64,000 nucleotides of DNA from Egicoccus halophilus. Lineage in GTDB: Bacteria; Actinomycetota; Nitriliruptoria; Nitriliruptorales; Nitriliruptoraceae. Under the pieces are notes generated by a model that was given only the letters and a program-made list of their open reading frames with translations, was not told the origin of the DNA and did no database searches. Position 1 is the first letter of the stretch; each line of letters begins with the position of its first letter. Made by a program: the position numbers and the translations under genes. Below, in pieces: positions 46,719 to 56,026 of this stretch. The stretch covers positions 1,302,001 to 1,366,000 of the forward strand of contig NZ_CP036250.1 in NCBI RefSeq assembly GCF_004300825.1, given 5' to 3'.

Positions 46719-48188
46719 GTGAAGACGTCCGTCGAGTCCCTCGACCCGGTCAAGGTCAAGCTGACCGTCGAGGTCGAGCCCAAGCGTGTGAAGCAGGCCT
46801 TCGACCGCGCTGCCCGTGAGCTCGCCAAGCAGGTCAGCCTGCCGGGCTTCCGGCCCGGCAAGGCGCCGCGCCGCCTGCTCGAGCAGCGCTTCGGCGAGGG
46901 CGTGATCGCCCAGACCGCCATGGAGAACTCGCTGTCCGACTACTACGTCGAGGCGCTGCGCAGCGAGGAGATCGACGCGGTCGCACAGCCCGAGGTCGAC
47001 GTCGAGACCTTCGACGAGGCCGAGGGCTGCACGTTCACCGCGACCATCGAGGTGCGGCCGAGCTTCGACCCGCCGGCACACGACGGCATCTCGGTGACCT
47101 TCCCCGAGTGGGACGTCGACGACGAGGACGTCGACGAACAGCTCGAGCAGCTGCGTGAGCGCTTCGCCGAGGTCGACGAGGTGGAGCGGGCCGCGCAGGA
47201 CGGCGACCTGGCCACGCTCGACCTCCGGGTCGAGGTCGAGGGCAGCGAGCTCGAGTCGGCCCGCGTCGAGGACGCGCTGTACGAGATCGGCTCGCAGGGC
47301 GTGACGCCGAAGCTCGACGAGGAGCTCGTCGGCAAGAGCGCCGGCGACGAGTTCTCCTACGAGGACGCGCTGCCCGAGGAGTACCCGGAGCACGGTGGTG
47401 AGCAGGCCACCTTCTTCGTGACCGTCAAGGACGTCCGGGAGAAGACCCTGCCGGAGCTCGACGACGACTTCGCCCAGACGGCGTCCGGGTTCGACACGCT
47501 CGACGAGCTCAAGCGCGACCTGCGCAACTCGTTGTTGCGACGCCGGGTCGAGCAGGCCCAGCACGAGCTGCGCGGCCGCATCCTCGAGGCCTACCTGGCC
47601 CGGGTCGACGTCCCGCTGCCCCCCTCGATGGTGGAGGCCGACAAGCAGGGGCGCATCCACCAGCTCGAACACCAGGCCGAGCGCTTCGGCATCGAGGTCG
47701 ACCAGCTGTTCGCGATGGAGGAGACCTCGCGCGAGGAGTTCGAGGCCAACGCCCAGACCCAGGCCGAGGAGACGGTGAAGGCCCAGCTCGTCCTCGACGC
47801 GCTGTCGTCCACGCTCGAGCTCGACCTGCAGCCGGGTGACATCGACCAGGAGATCGTCCGGCACGCGCAGTCCAACGGGGTCTCGCCCCAGGAGATCGCC
47901 CGCGTCATCCAGCAGCAGGGCAGCCTGCCGGCGCTGGTGGGGGACATCCTGCGTCGCAAGACCATCGACGCCATCGTCGCGTCCGCGCAGGTCGAGGGTG
48001 GCCCGTCCGACGAGGTGCTGATCGAGCTCGGACTGCTCGACGACCCCGACGCGACCGAGGCTGGCGACACTCCGGACGCCGAGGGGGAGCGCTCCGACGC
48101 CGAGGTCGCCGACACTCCGGACGCCGCCGCTGCCGAGGTCGACACCGAGGCCGCCGCGGACGAGGACGCGGACGGCGCACGCAGCTGA
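46719..48188 (+). CDS. tig: Trigger factor (ribosome-bound chaperone and prolyl isomerase)
   Basis: Binds nascent chains at the ribosome exit. The 489-residue product starts at GTG 46719. It has the ribosome-binding domain with LPGFRPGKAPRRLLEQRFGE (the GFRxGxxP signature), the FKBP-like isomerase domain at about residues 150-245, and the helical C-terminal domain ending near residue 440. A long acidic tail of about 45 residues follows, rich in Asp, Glu and Ala with a repeated DTPDA. Acidic tails are common in actinobacterial trigger factors. The neighbours clpP and clpX are the classical partners, here separated by a divergent lipoprotein gene. Confidence 0.97.
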   Translation: MKTSVESLDPVKVKLTVEVEPKRVKQAFDRAARELAKQVSLPGFRPGKAPRRLLEQRFGEGVIAQTAMENSLSDYYVEALRSEEIDAVAQPEVDVETFDEAEGCTFTATIEVRPSFDPPAHDGISVTFPEWDVDDEDVDEQLEQLRERFAEVDEVERAAQDGDLATLDLRVEVEGSELESARVEDALYEIGSQGVTPKLDEELVGKSAGDEFSYEDALPEEYPEHGGEQATFFVTVKDVREKTLPELDDDFAQTASGFDTLDELKRDLRNSLLRRRVEQAQHELRGRILEAYLARVDVPLPPSMVEADKQGRIHQLEHQAERFGIEVDQLFAMEETSREEFEANAQTQAEETVKAQLVLDALSSTLELDLQPGDIDQEIVRHAQSNGVSPQEIARVIQQQGSLPALVGDILRRKTIDAIVASAQVEGGPSDEVLIELGLLDDPDATEAGDTPDAEGERSDAEVADTPDAAAAEVDTEAAADEDADGARS

Positions 48189-48212
48189 CGGCCACCGCCG
48201 CACCGTGAACGA

Positions 48213-48247
48213 CGGGCGCCCGCCTCCATCTCGGAGGCGGGCGCCCG
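48213..48247. terminator. Strong terminator after tig
   Basis: A 15-bp perfect stem (48213-48227 with 48233-48247) and a five-base loop ATCTC, then CTTCGTCG. It lies 24 bp after the tig stop and 21 bp from the stop of the convergent lipoprotein gene, so it can act in both directions. Confidence 0.85.
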
Positions 48248-48268
48248 CTTCGTCGTCGCACCGAAGGC

Positions 48269-49087
48269 TCAGCCCTCGGTGTCGGTGTCCTCGGTGGGCT
48301 CGTCGCCGTTCTGCTCGGCAGCGTCGGGCGCCTCGGCCCCGTCGCCGGCGCCCTCGTCGGGCTCGACCGGCTGGGGCTCGTCGGTCAGCCCGTCCTCGGT
48401 CCCTTCCGGGCCCTGCTGGGGCAGCGGCTCGGGACCCAGCGGGTCGCTGTCGGGGTCGATACCGGCGCCCGCGAGCATCAGTTCGACGATGTCCTCGTCG
48501 AAGGCCTCACTGGGTGCGGCGTAGTTGAACAGCGCGACCGTGCCGTCGCCGTCGTCGGCCAGGATCAGGTCCAGCGAGAAGGCCGGCTGCTCCTCGATGG
48601 TCACCTCGTCGAAGCGCAGGCGGTGCGCCCGGTCGGCTCCGCTGAGCTCGACCTCCTCGTCGACGACCGGTTCGGCCTCCTCGGCGAGGTCACCGAACTG
48701 GTTGCGCTGGAGCTCGAGCAGCTCGTCGAAGTCGATCTCCTCCTCGGCGGCGAGCGCCGAGGCGTCGATGGCCTGCGCGGCGAGCTGCTGGCTCGGGTCC
48801 TCGTCGTCGACGGCGACGACGAGCCCCTGCAGCAGCGAGAACTCGTCGACGCTCCAGCCCTCGGGGATCGGCAGGACCACGCCCTGCCCGCGGAACTCCC
48901 CGTCGGTGATGAAGTCGTCGGGGTCGGGCAGTTCGGGTTCGGTGACCGCGTCGTCCTCGGCCGGGTCGGCGGTCGTGCCGGACTCGGTCTCCGGGGCGGC
49001 CTCGGGCTCGGTCTCGTCCCCGTTCCCGCCACAGGCGGCGACGAGGACCGCGACGGCGGCCGCGGCGGTCAGGTTGCGCAATCGCAC
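48269..49087 (-). CDS. Acidic lipoprotein of unknown function
   Basis: A 272-residue secreted lipoprotein. The GTG start is set by GAGGAG seven bases upstream. The signal peptide ends in lipobox LVAAC (cysteine near residue 18). A Glu/Thr-rich linker follows, then a globular part (about residues 60-200) with [40 protein letters not shown] and [11 protein letters not shown]. The PIPEGW pattern is found in PsbP/LpqN-like lipoproteins, though the family is not certain. The last ~65 residues are a disordered Pro/Asp/Glu/Gly tail. It diverges from clpP. Confidence 0.8.
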   Translation of the reverse strand: MRLRNLTAAAAVAVLVAACGGNGDETEPEAAPETESGTTADPAEDDAVTEPELPDPDDFITDGEFRGQGVVLPIPEGWSVDEFSLLQGLVVAVDDEDPSQQLAAQAIDASALAAEEEIDFDELLELQRNQFGDLAEEAEPVVDEEVELSGADRAHRLRFDEVTIEEQPAFSLDLILADDGDGTVALFNYAAPSEAFDEDIVELMLAGAGIDPDSDPLGPEPLPQQGPEGTEDGLTDEPQPVEPDEGAGDGAEAPDAAEQNGDEPTEDTDTEG

Positions 49088-49122
49088 GGGATCTCCTCGA
49101 CAACACGTTGCACTGGCTGACG

Positions 49123-49128
49123 ACGGTA
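49123..49128 (-). promoter_or_regulatory. Predicted -10 box of the lipoprotein gene
   Basis: TACCGT followed by CGTCAG on the minus strand, about 36 bases before the GTG start. Confidence 0.35.
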
Positions 49129-49255
49129 GGGGGTGCCCCTGCGTGCTGGCCACCCCGCGCGGCCGATCGGCCAGGGCTCAGCCACGGTCGTCGCCACCGA
49201 TCGGTCAGCATGAGGCGGCGCGACGCAACCCTCCGGTCGCGCTCCGAGCCACGGG

Positions 49256-49261
49256 TACAGT
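49256..49261 (+). promoter_or_regulatory. Predicted -10 box of clpP
   Basis: TACAGT followed by CGGCG, 38 bases before the clpP start. The ClgR operator expected upstream of actinobacterial clpP was not recognised. Confidence 0.35.
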
Positions 49262-49299
49262 CGGCGACCAGCCGTCATGCATGCCCGAGAGGAACCGCG

Positions 49300-49938
49300 G
49301 TGGACTTCATCCATTCGACGCCGTCGCCGACCAACTACCTGGTCCCGACCGTCATCGAGCAGACCAACCGCGGCGAGCGCGCGTTCGACATCTACTCGCG
49401 CCTGCTGCAGCAGCGGATCATCTTCCTCGGCACGCCGGTCAACGACGAGATCGCCAACGTCATCATGGCGCAGCTGCTGCACCTCGAGTCCGAGGACCCG
49501 GACAAGGACATCGCGCTCTACATCAACTCGCCGGGCGGGTCGATCACGGCGCTGTTCGCCATCTACGACACGATGGAGTACATCAAGCCGGACGTGCAGA
49601 CGATCTGCATGGGGCAGGCGGCCTCGGCCGCCGCGGTGCTGCTCGCTGCCGGCACCCCCGGCAAGCGCTTCGCCCTCCCGCACTCGCGCATCCTGCTGCA
49701 CCAGCCCTCCGGTGGCGCCGAGGGCCAGTCGGTCGACATCGAGATCCAGGCGCGCGAGATCCTGCGCATGCGTGACCTGCTCAACGAGATCCTCGCGGAG
49801 AAGACCCACAAGACGCCCGAGGAGATCGACAAGGACACCGACCGCGACTTCATCCTCGACGCCGAGATGGCCAAGGACTACGGGATCGTCGACGAGATCA
49901 TCGCCAGCCGCAAGGCGCAGGAGCGCGCGGTCCGCTGA
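49300..49938 (+). CDS. clpP: ATP-dependent Clp protease proteolytic subunit
   Basis: Serine protease chamber that degrades proteins fed by ClpX or ClpC. The 212-residue product has the catalytic triad: S109 in GQAASAAA, H134 in LLHQPSGG, and the aspartate in [12 protein letters not shown] near 184. [20 protein letters not shown] and the C-terminal [13 protein letters not shown] are typical. Only one clpP is visible; many actinobacteria have two adjacent copies (clpP1, clpP2), so a partner may be elsewhere or absent. The start GTG is preceded by GAGAGGAA. Confidence 0.97.
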   Translation: MDFIHSTPSPTNYLVPTVIEQTNRGERAFDIYSRLLQQRIIFLGTPVNDEIANVIMAQLLHLESEDPDKDIALYINSPGGSITALFAIYDTMEYIKPDVQTICMGQAASAAAVLLAAGTPGKRFALPHSRILLHQPSGGAEGQSVDIEIQAREILRMRDLLNEILAEKTHKTPEEIDKDTDRDFILDAEMAKDYGIVDEIIASRKAQERAVR

Positions 49939-49952
49939 GCCAGGCCCGGCCT

Positions 49953-49978
49953 GCCGCCGCTTGGCAGCGCACGGCGGC
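49953..49978 (+). terminator. Hairpin after clpP
   Basis: A 7-bp stem GCCGCCG/CGGCGGC with a 12-base loop begins 14 bp after the clpP stop. A second repeat, GCGGCGA/TCGCCGC (49974-49980, 49993-49999), overlaps it and frames the clpX -10 box. Confidence 0.45.
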
Positions 49979-49987
49979 GACGGTCGT

Positions 49988-49993
49988 TACCAT
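49988..49993 (+). promoter_or_regulatory. Predicted -10 box of clpX
   Basis: TACCAT followed by CGCCGCG, about 90 bases before the clpX start. It suggests that clpX has its own promoter in addition to read-through from clpP. Confidence 0.4.
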
Positions 49994-50083
49994 CGCCGCG
50001 AGCCACCGGAGCGGTCGGGGGACCGCCCGGGTTCGGTGGCAGCTCGTGTCCGATGGGCAGGCGACGCAACGTGGAGGGCCGCG

Positions 50084-51361
<1,278 letters not shown>

Positions 51362-51380
51362 GCGACCCGGATGCACGACG

Positions 51381-51410
51381 ACGCCCCGCCGACGGCCCGG
51401 CGGGGCGTTT
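51381..51410 (+). terminator. Intrinsic terminator after clpX
   Basis: A 10-bp perfect stem ACGCCCCGCC/GGCGGGGCGT (51381-51390 with 51399-51408) and an eight-base loop, with TTT at its end, 19 bp after the clpX stop. Confidence 0.85.
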
Positions 51411-51455
51411 CTCGGTCGGTCGGGCGTCCCGAGGGGTCGACGACGAGGTCCGGCG

Positions 51456-53702
51456 GTGACCGCGTGGTGGGGGCGGCTGCGGTCGTCCGTGCCCGTTGGG
51501 GTCGTCGCGTCCGAGCGTGCCTTCGACGCGCGTCACCGCGTGGTGCTGCGGGTACTGGCGGTGCACCTGCCGGTGCTGTTCCTCGTCGGCTGGTGGTGGG
51601 GGGAGTCCCTCGGCCACCTGGTAACGGAGCTCACCGTGTTGGGCGGTGTCGCCCTGGCGGCGAGCTCGCGCCGGCTGTCGCGTCCCTGGCGGACGGGACT
51701 GGCAACGACCGCGCTGGTGGGTTGCAGCGCTCTGCTGGTGCACGTCACCGGGGGCCTGACCGAGAGCCACTTCCACTTCTTCGCCGTCGTCGCGCTGGTG
51801 ACCCTCTACCAGCGCTGGTTGCCGTACCTGCTGTGCATCGGTTGGGTGGTGCTCCACCACGGGGTGGTGGGGCAGCTGGCACCGCAGCGCGTGTTCGTCC
51901 ACGAGGCCGCGATCGCGCGCCCCGCCCTGTGGGCGCTGATCCACGGCGGGTTCGTCGTCCTGGCGAGCCTGGCGAGCCTCGCCGCCTGGCGCGCGAGCGA
52001 GCGTGAACGCTTCCGGGCCGAGGACGTCCTGGCCGCCGCGCCCCGGCCGATCTACGGCGTCGACCGGGCCGGACGGGTGCTGTTCGTCAACCAGGCGCTC
52101 ACCGAGCTGCTCGACGTTCCCGCGGACGAGCTCGTCGGTCGGCACGTCCACGAGCTGTTGCACCTGCCGGCCGGTGACTGCCTGCCGTGCCGGCTGACGC
52201 TGTCAGGCGGTGAGCACCACCTCGACCACGTCGAGCTGCGTCGTCCGGGCGGCGGCGTCTTCCCGGCGGAGCTGCACGTCCGGCCCGTGCACGAACGCGG
52301 GCACCACACCGGCGCGGTGGTCAGCCACTGGGACATCAGTAACCGGTTGGCCCAGCAGCGGCAGCTCGAGCACCTGGCGCTGCACGACGACCTGACGGGT
52401 CTGGCCAACCGCTCGCTGCTCAAGGACCGGCTCGAGCAGGCGCTGTGCGGCGCCACCCAGACGGGCCATCGGGTCGCGGTCGCCTTCGTCGACCTCGACC
52501 GGTTCAAACCCGTCAACGACGTCCTGGGGCACGCTGCCGGGGACGAACTGCTGCTCGCGGTCGCCCGGCGGCTGCGGAGTTCGGTCAAGGAGCAGGACAC
52601 GGTCGCCCGCGTGGGAGGTGACGAGTTCGTCGTGGTCGCGGCGGGGATCGTCGACCAGGCGGGCGCCGCGGCGCTCGGCGACCGGTTGGCGACCGCGCTG
52701 GTGCGACCGCTCGAGCTCCGAGGGCAGCAACTGCTGGTGTCGGCGAGCATCGGCGTGCGACTGTCCGATCCCGGTGACCTCGACGCCGACCGGCTGATCG
52801 CCGACGCCGACCTGGCCATGTTCGCGGCCAAGGTGACCGGCTCGGGCAAGGTGGTGCACTACACCGGCCACATGCGCGCCGACGCCGACCGTGCCGTGAC
52901 GCTGGGAGCGGAGCTGCAGGGCGCCGTCGAGCGCGACGAGTTGGTGCTGCGCTTCCAGCCGATCTGGCCGGTCGGGGCGTCGACACCCGACGGTCTCGAG
53001 GTCCTCGTGCGCTGGAACCATCCGACGCTCGGGCTCCTTGGTCCCGACCGATTCGTCGCGGTCGCCGAACGCACCGGCACGATCGGGGCCATCGGGCACT
53101 GGGTACTGCGCGAGGCCGTGTCCCAGCTCGCCGCCTGGCGCACCGAGCTCGGGCCGGCCGCCGACGAGCTGCACGTGGCGGTGAACCTGTCGGTGCGTCA
53201 ACTCCAGGACCCGACCCTGGTCGACGAGGTCGCGGCCATGCTGGGGGATGCCGGCGTGCCGGCGGACCGGTTGTACCTGGAGGTCACCGAGAGCCTGCTG
53301 GTGCGCGAGGGCGACCGGGCCGGCGCCACGTTGCACCGGTTGCGCGAGCTCGGCGTCACCCTGTCGATCGACGACTTCGGCACCGGCTACTCGTCGCTGG
53401 CGACGTTGCAGCGGCTCCCGGTCCAACAGCTCAAGATCGACCGCAGCTTCGTCCTCGGACTCGGCGACGATCCGTCGCGGCTGCCGTTCGTACGCGCGAT
53501 CGTCGGGCTCGCGGACGCGCTCGACCTCGACGTGGTGGCCGAGGGGGTCGAGTCGGACGCCGACCTGCAGGCCGTCGCCGCGCTCGGCTGTGCGCACGCC
53601 CAGGGGTTCGGCCTGGGGCGTCCGGTGCCCGCCAGGGACGTCCCGGCGCTGCTGACCCAACGGGTACCCGCCGAACTCGCCCCGGTCGTCCCCGCCTCCT
53701 GA
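51456..53702 (+). CDS. Membrane sensor with PAS, GGDEF and EAL domains
   Basis: A predicted c-di-GMP synthase/phosphodiesterase of 748 residues. The N-terminal ~180 residues hold five to six membrane helices with the motif TESHFHFFAVVALVTLYQRW. A PAS domain lies at about 190-305 (AAPRPIYGVDRAGRVLFVNQ). The GGDEF domain at about 315-475 keeps RVGGDEFVVV and DLDRFKPVNDVLGH; the inhibitory RxxD site reads KEQD, so product inhibition is probably lost. The EAL domain at about 490-735 keeps the E of EVL, VNLSVRQ, VTES, IDDFGTGYSSL, LKIDRSF, EGVES and the Q of AQGFGLGRP, so hydrolysis looks possible. The start is GTG 51456. It could link membrane state to motility. Confidence 0.9.
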   Translation: MTAWWGRLRSSVPVGVVASERAFDARHRVVLRVLAVHLPVLFLVGWWWGESLGHLVTELTVLGGVALAASSRRLSRPWRTGLATTALVGCSALLVHVTGGLTESHFHFFAVVALVTLYQRWLPYLLCIGWVVLHHGVVGQLAPQRVFVHEAAIARPALWALIHGGFVVLASLASLAAWRASERERFRAEDVLAAAPRPIYGVDRAGRVLFVNQALTELLDVPADELVGRHVHELLHLPAGDCLPCRLTLSGGEHHLDHVELRRPGGGVFPAELHVRPVHERGHHTGAVVSHWDISNRLAQQRQLEHLALHDDLTGLANRSLLKDRLEQALCGATQTGHRVAVAFVDLDRFKPVNDVLGHAAGDELLLAVARRLRSSVKEQDTVARVGGDEFVVVAAGIVDQAGAAALGDRLATALVRPLELRGQQLLVSASIGVRLSDPGDLDADRLIADADLAMFAAKVTGSGKVVHYTGHMRADADRAVTLGAELQGAVERDELVLRFQPIWPVGASTPDGLEVLVRWNHPTLGLLGPDRFVAVAERTGTIGAIGHWVLREAVSQLAAWRTELGPAADELHVAVNLSVRQLQDPTLVDEVAAMLGDAGVPADRLYLEVTESLLVREGDRAGATLHRLRELGVTLSIDDFGTGYSSLATLQRLPVQQLKIDRSFVLGLGDDPSRLPFVRAIVGLADALDLDVVAEGVESDADLQAVAALGCAHAQGFGLGRPVPARDVPALLTQRVPAELAPVVPAS

Positions 53703-53765
53703 CCCGACCGCGTACCTGCTGCTTCACGGTCGGTGGTCGGACACGGCAACGAGGCGCGCTGCCGT

Positions 53766-53787
53766 GCTCCGGCACCGGTGCCGGAGC
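53766..53787. repeat. 22-bp perfect palindrome before a threonine-dehydratase-like gene
   Basis: The half-site GCTCCGGCACC is followed at once by its exact complement. An additional inverted pair, CACGGCA (53742-53748) and TGCCGTG (53760-53766), abuts it on the left. The palindrome ends eight bases before a -10-like box, at the place where a repressor or activator would bind. Confidence 0.85.
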
Positions 53788-53795
53788 TGCTCGGG

Positions 53796-53801
53796 TAGCG
53801 T
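53796..53801 (+). promoter_or_regulatory. Predicted -10 box, possibly leaderless transcript
   Basis: TAGCGT followed by CGCCGGC and, after seven bases, the ATG of the dehydratase-like gene. With initiation six to seven bases after the hexamer the mRNA would begin at or next to the start codon, as in the leaderless transcripts frequent in actinobacteria. No ribosome site is present. Confidence 0.5.
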
Positions 53802-53808
53802 CGCCGGC

Positions 53809-54774
53809 ATGGATCCCGTCACCCGCCCCGACGTCGAGGCCGCCGCGCGCCGTGTCGCCGGGGCGGTGCGCCGCACGCCGGTGCTGGTCCTCGAACCCGA
53901 CGCGCTCGGACTGCCGGGTCCGGTCGCGGCGAAGCTGGACCTGCTGCAACCGACCGGCTCGTTCAAGGTCCGTGGCGCGGCCTCGCTGCTGACCGGCGTC
54001 GAGGTGCCGCCGGCCGGCGTCGTCGCGGCGTCGGGCGGGAACTTCGGCCTGGCCGTCGCCTGGGCGGCGCGCCGGCTGGGACATCCCGCCGCCGTCTTCG
54101 TCCCCGACACCTCCCCGCCGGCGAAGCTGCGCCCCCTGGCCGAGCTCGGTGCCGACGTCCACGTGGTGCCGGGCTACTACGCCGACGCGCTCGCGGCCGC
54201 CGACGCGCACGTCGCCGCCACCGGGGCCCTGCGTGCCCACGCCTACGACCAGGCCGAGGTCGTCGCCGGTCAGGGCACCGCCACCGCCGAGCTGCTCGAG
54301 GACGTCGGCGATCTCGACACGCTGCTCGTGGCCGTTGGTGGCGGCGGGCTGATCGCGGGTGCCGCGGCCTGGGTCGGCGACGACGTCCGACTCGTCGGCG
54401 TGGAGACCGCGGGCACGCCGGCGATGCACGCCGCGCGGCGGGCGGGCGGCCCGGTCGACGTCGAGGTCGGTGGGCTCGCCGCCTCGGCGCTCGGTGCCCG
54501 ACGGCTCGGGGACCACGCCTGGGCGGCACAGCGTTGGATCGACGACGCCCTGCTGGTGACCGACAAGGAGGTCGCCGCCGCGCAGCGCCGCCTGTGGGCC
54601 GCCGCCCGACTCGTGGCGGAACCCGGTGGCGCGACCGCGCTGGCCGCGCTGACCTCCGGGCGCTACCGACCGGCACCGGGGGAGCGGGTGGGGTTGCTGG
54701 TCTGCGGCGCCAACACCGACCCGGCCGAGGTCGTCCCCGAGGCTGCCGGTCCGGGTGCCGACGCCAGCGGATGA
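53809..54774 (+). CDS. Threonine dehydratase-like PLP enzyme
   Basis: A fold-type II pyridoxal-phosphate enzyme of 321 residues. The PLP lysine is in PTGSFKVRGA (residue about 50), the substrate loop is ASGGNFG, and GGGGLIAGAAA binds the cofactor phosphate. This is the serine/threonine dehydratase (IlvA/TdcB) group. There is no C-terminal ACT regulatory domain, so feedback by isoleucine is unlikely and a catabolic or serine-racemase-like role is possible. The ATG 53809 has no ribosome site, but a -10 box seven bases away. The stop overlaps the next ATG. Confidence 0.87.
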   Translation: MDPVTRPDVEAAARRVAGAVRRTPVLVLEPDALGLPGPVAAKLDLLQPTGSFKVRGAASLLTGVEVPPAGVVAASGGNFGLAVAWAARRLGHPAAVFVPDTSPPAKLRPLAELGADVHVVPGYYADALAAADAHVAATGALRAHAYDQAEVVAGQGTATAELLEDVGDLDTLLVAVGGGGLIAGAAAWVGDDVRLVGVETAGTPAMHAARRAGGPVDVEVGGLAASALGARRLGDHAWAAQRWIDDALLVTDKEVAAAQRRLWAAARLVAEPGGATALAALTSGRYRPAPGERVGLLVCGANTDPAEVVPEAAGPGADASG

Positions 54775-55902
54775 AGCTGTCCGCGCGTCGGCTGAACCGG
54801 GCGACGCTGGCCCGGCAGCTGTTGCTGGCACGTGCGCCGCTCGACGTGGTCGACGCCCTCGGGGGTCGTCGCGCTGCAGGCCCAGGAGCCGGTGTCGCCC
54901 TATGTCGCCCTGTGGAACCGCCTCGCCGACTTCGACCCGGCCGACCTCGACGACGCCTTCGCCCGGTCCGCGCTGGTCAAGGCGTCGCTGATGCGGATCA
55001 CCCTGCACGCGGTCGACGCCCGGGAGTACCCGGTGCTGCACCAGGCGATGCTGCCGACGCTGCGTGCGACCCGGCTCGGCGACCGCCGGTTCACCGGCGG
55101 TGGACTGACCGCCGCCGACGCCGACGCGCTGGTGCCCGCCCTGGTCGCGTTCGCCGCCGAACCACGGGACCGGGCCGCGTGCGAGGCGCACCTGGCCGAG
55201 CTGGTCGACACCGCGCCCGGTCCGGGTCTGTGGTGGGCGCTGCGCGCCTTCGCACCGCTGGTGCACGCGCCCACGGACGATCCGTGGTCGTTCGGTCGTC
55301 GCCCACGGTTCGTCGCCGCACCGACGTCGGCGCCGCGACCGCCCGCCGACGTCGCGCTGCAGCACCTCGTGCGTCGTCACCTCGCCGGCTTCGGGCCGGC
55401 CAGCGTCGCCGACGTGGCCCAGTTCACCCTGCGCAGGCGGACCGACGTCCGTGCGGCGATCGCGGCGCTCGCTGCCGAGCTGGTGGTCCACGAGGGCCCC
55501 GAGGGTGAGGTGCTCCACGACGTCGCCGACGGGCTGCTGCCCGACGAGGACGTACCGGCACCACCGCGCCTGCTGGCGATGTGGGACAGCGTGCTGCTCG
55601 CCCACGCCGACCGCCGCCGGGTGCTGCCGACCGAGCTGCGCCCCCTGGTCATCCGCCGCAACGGCGACGTGCTGCCCACGGTGCTCGTCGACGGCCGGGT
55701 CAGCGGCGTCTGGCGGCCGGTCGAGGACGGCATCGAGGTCACCCCACTGGCGCCGATCCCCGCGCCCGACTGGAAGGAGCTGGCCGGTGAGGCGCGCTCG
55801 CTCGCGACGCTGTTCGCCGGGCGCGACCCGCGTGCCTACGCCCGCTTCGGCCACTGGTGGTCGGCGCTGCCCTCCGCCGGCCGTCGACTGCTGGCCGCGT
55901 GA
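54771..55902 (+). pseudogene. Winged-helix DNA-binding protein gene with a frameshift
   Basis: Read in one frame the gene starts at ATG 54771, overlapping the previous stop, and gives KLSARRLNRATLARQLLLAR and APLDVVDALG. In the next frame it continues VVALQAQEPVSPYVALWNRL and on to a stop at 55902. Joined at the GGGGG run (54861-54865) by removing one G, the product would be 376 residues and collinear with the widespread winged-helix DNA-binding domain family (HTH_42/AlkZ-like), which begins exactly so. The remaining 340-residue frame is fully preserved (HLVRRHLAGFGPASVADVAQ), so the change is recent, a homopolymer sequencing error, or a slippage site. Confidence 0.8.
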
Positions 55903-55926
55903 CGGCGCCGACGGCGCGCGCACGTC

Positions 55927-55951
55927 CGGCCGCGCTCGGGAGCCGCGGCCG
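55927..55951 (+). terminator. Hairpin between winged-helix gene and valS
   Basis: An 8-bp perfect stem CGGCCGCG/CGCGGCCG with a nine-base loop, 24 bp after the stop of the winged-helix gene and just before the valS -10 box. Confidence 0.6.
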
Positions 55952-55958
55952 TCGTCGC

Positions 55959-55964
55959 TACGCT
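55959..55964 (+). promoter_or_regulatory. Predicted -10 box of valS
   Basis: TACGCT followed by CGGCCG, 62 bases before the valS start. No T-box (tRNA-responsive) leader motif is seen in the short gap. Confidence 0.4.
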
Positions 55965-56026
55965 CGGCCGACGGTGCCCTGTGGGTGCACCCGCCGACGC
56001 CCGAGTGACCGAAAGCGACCGACGCC

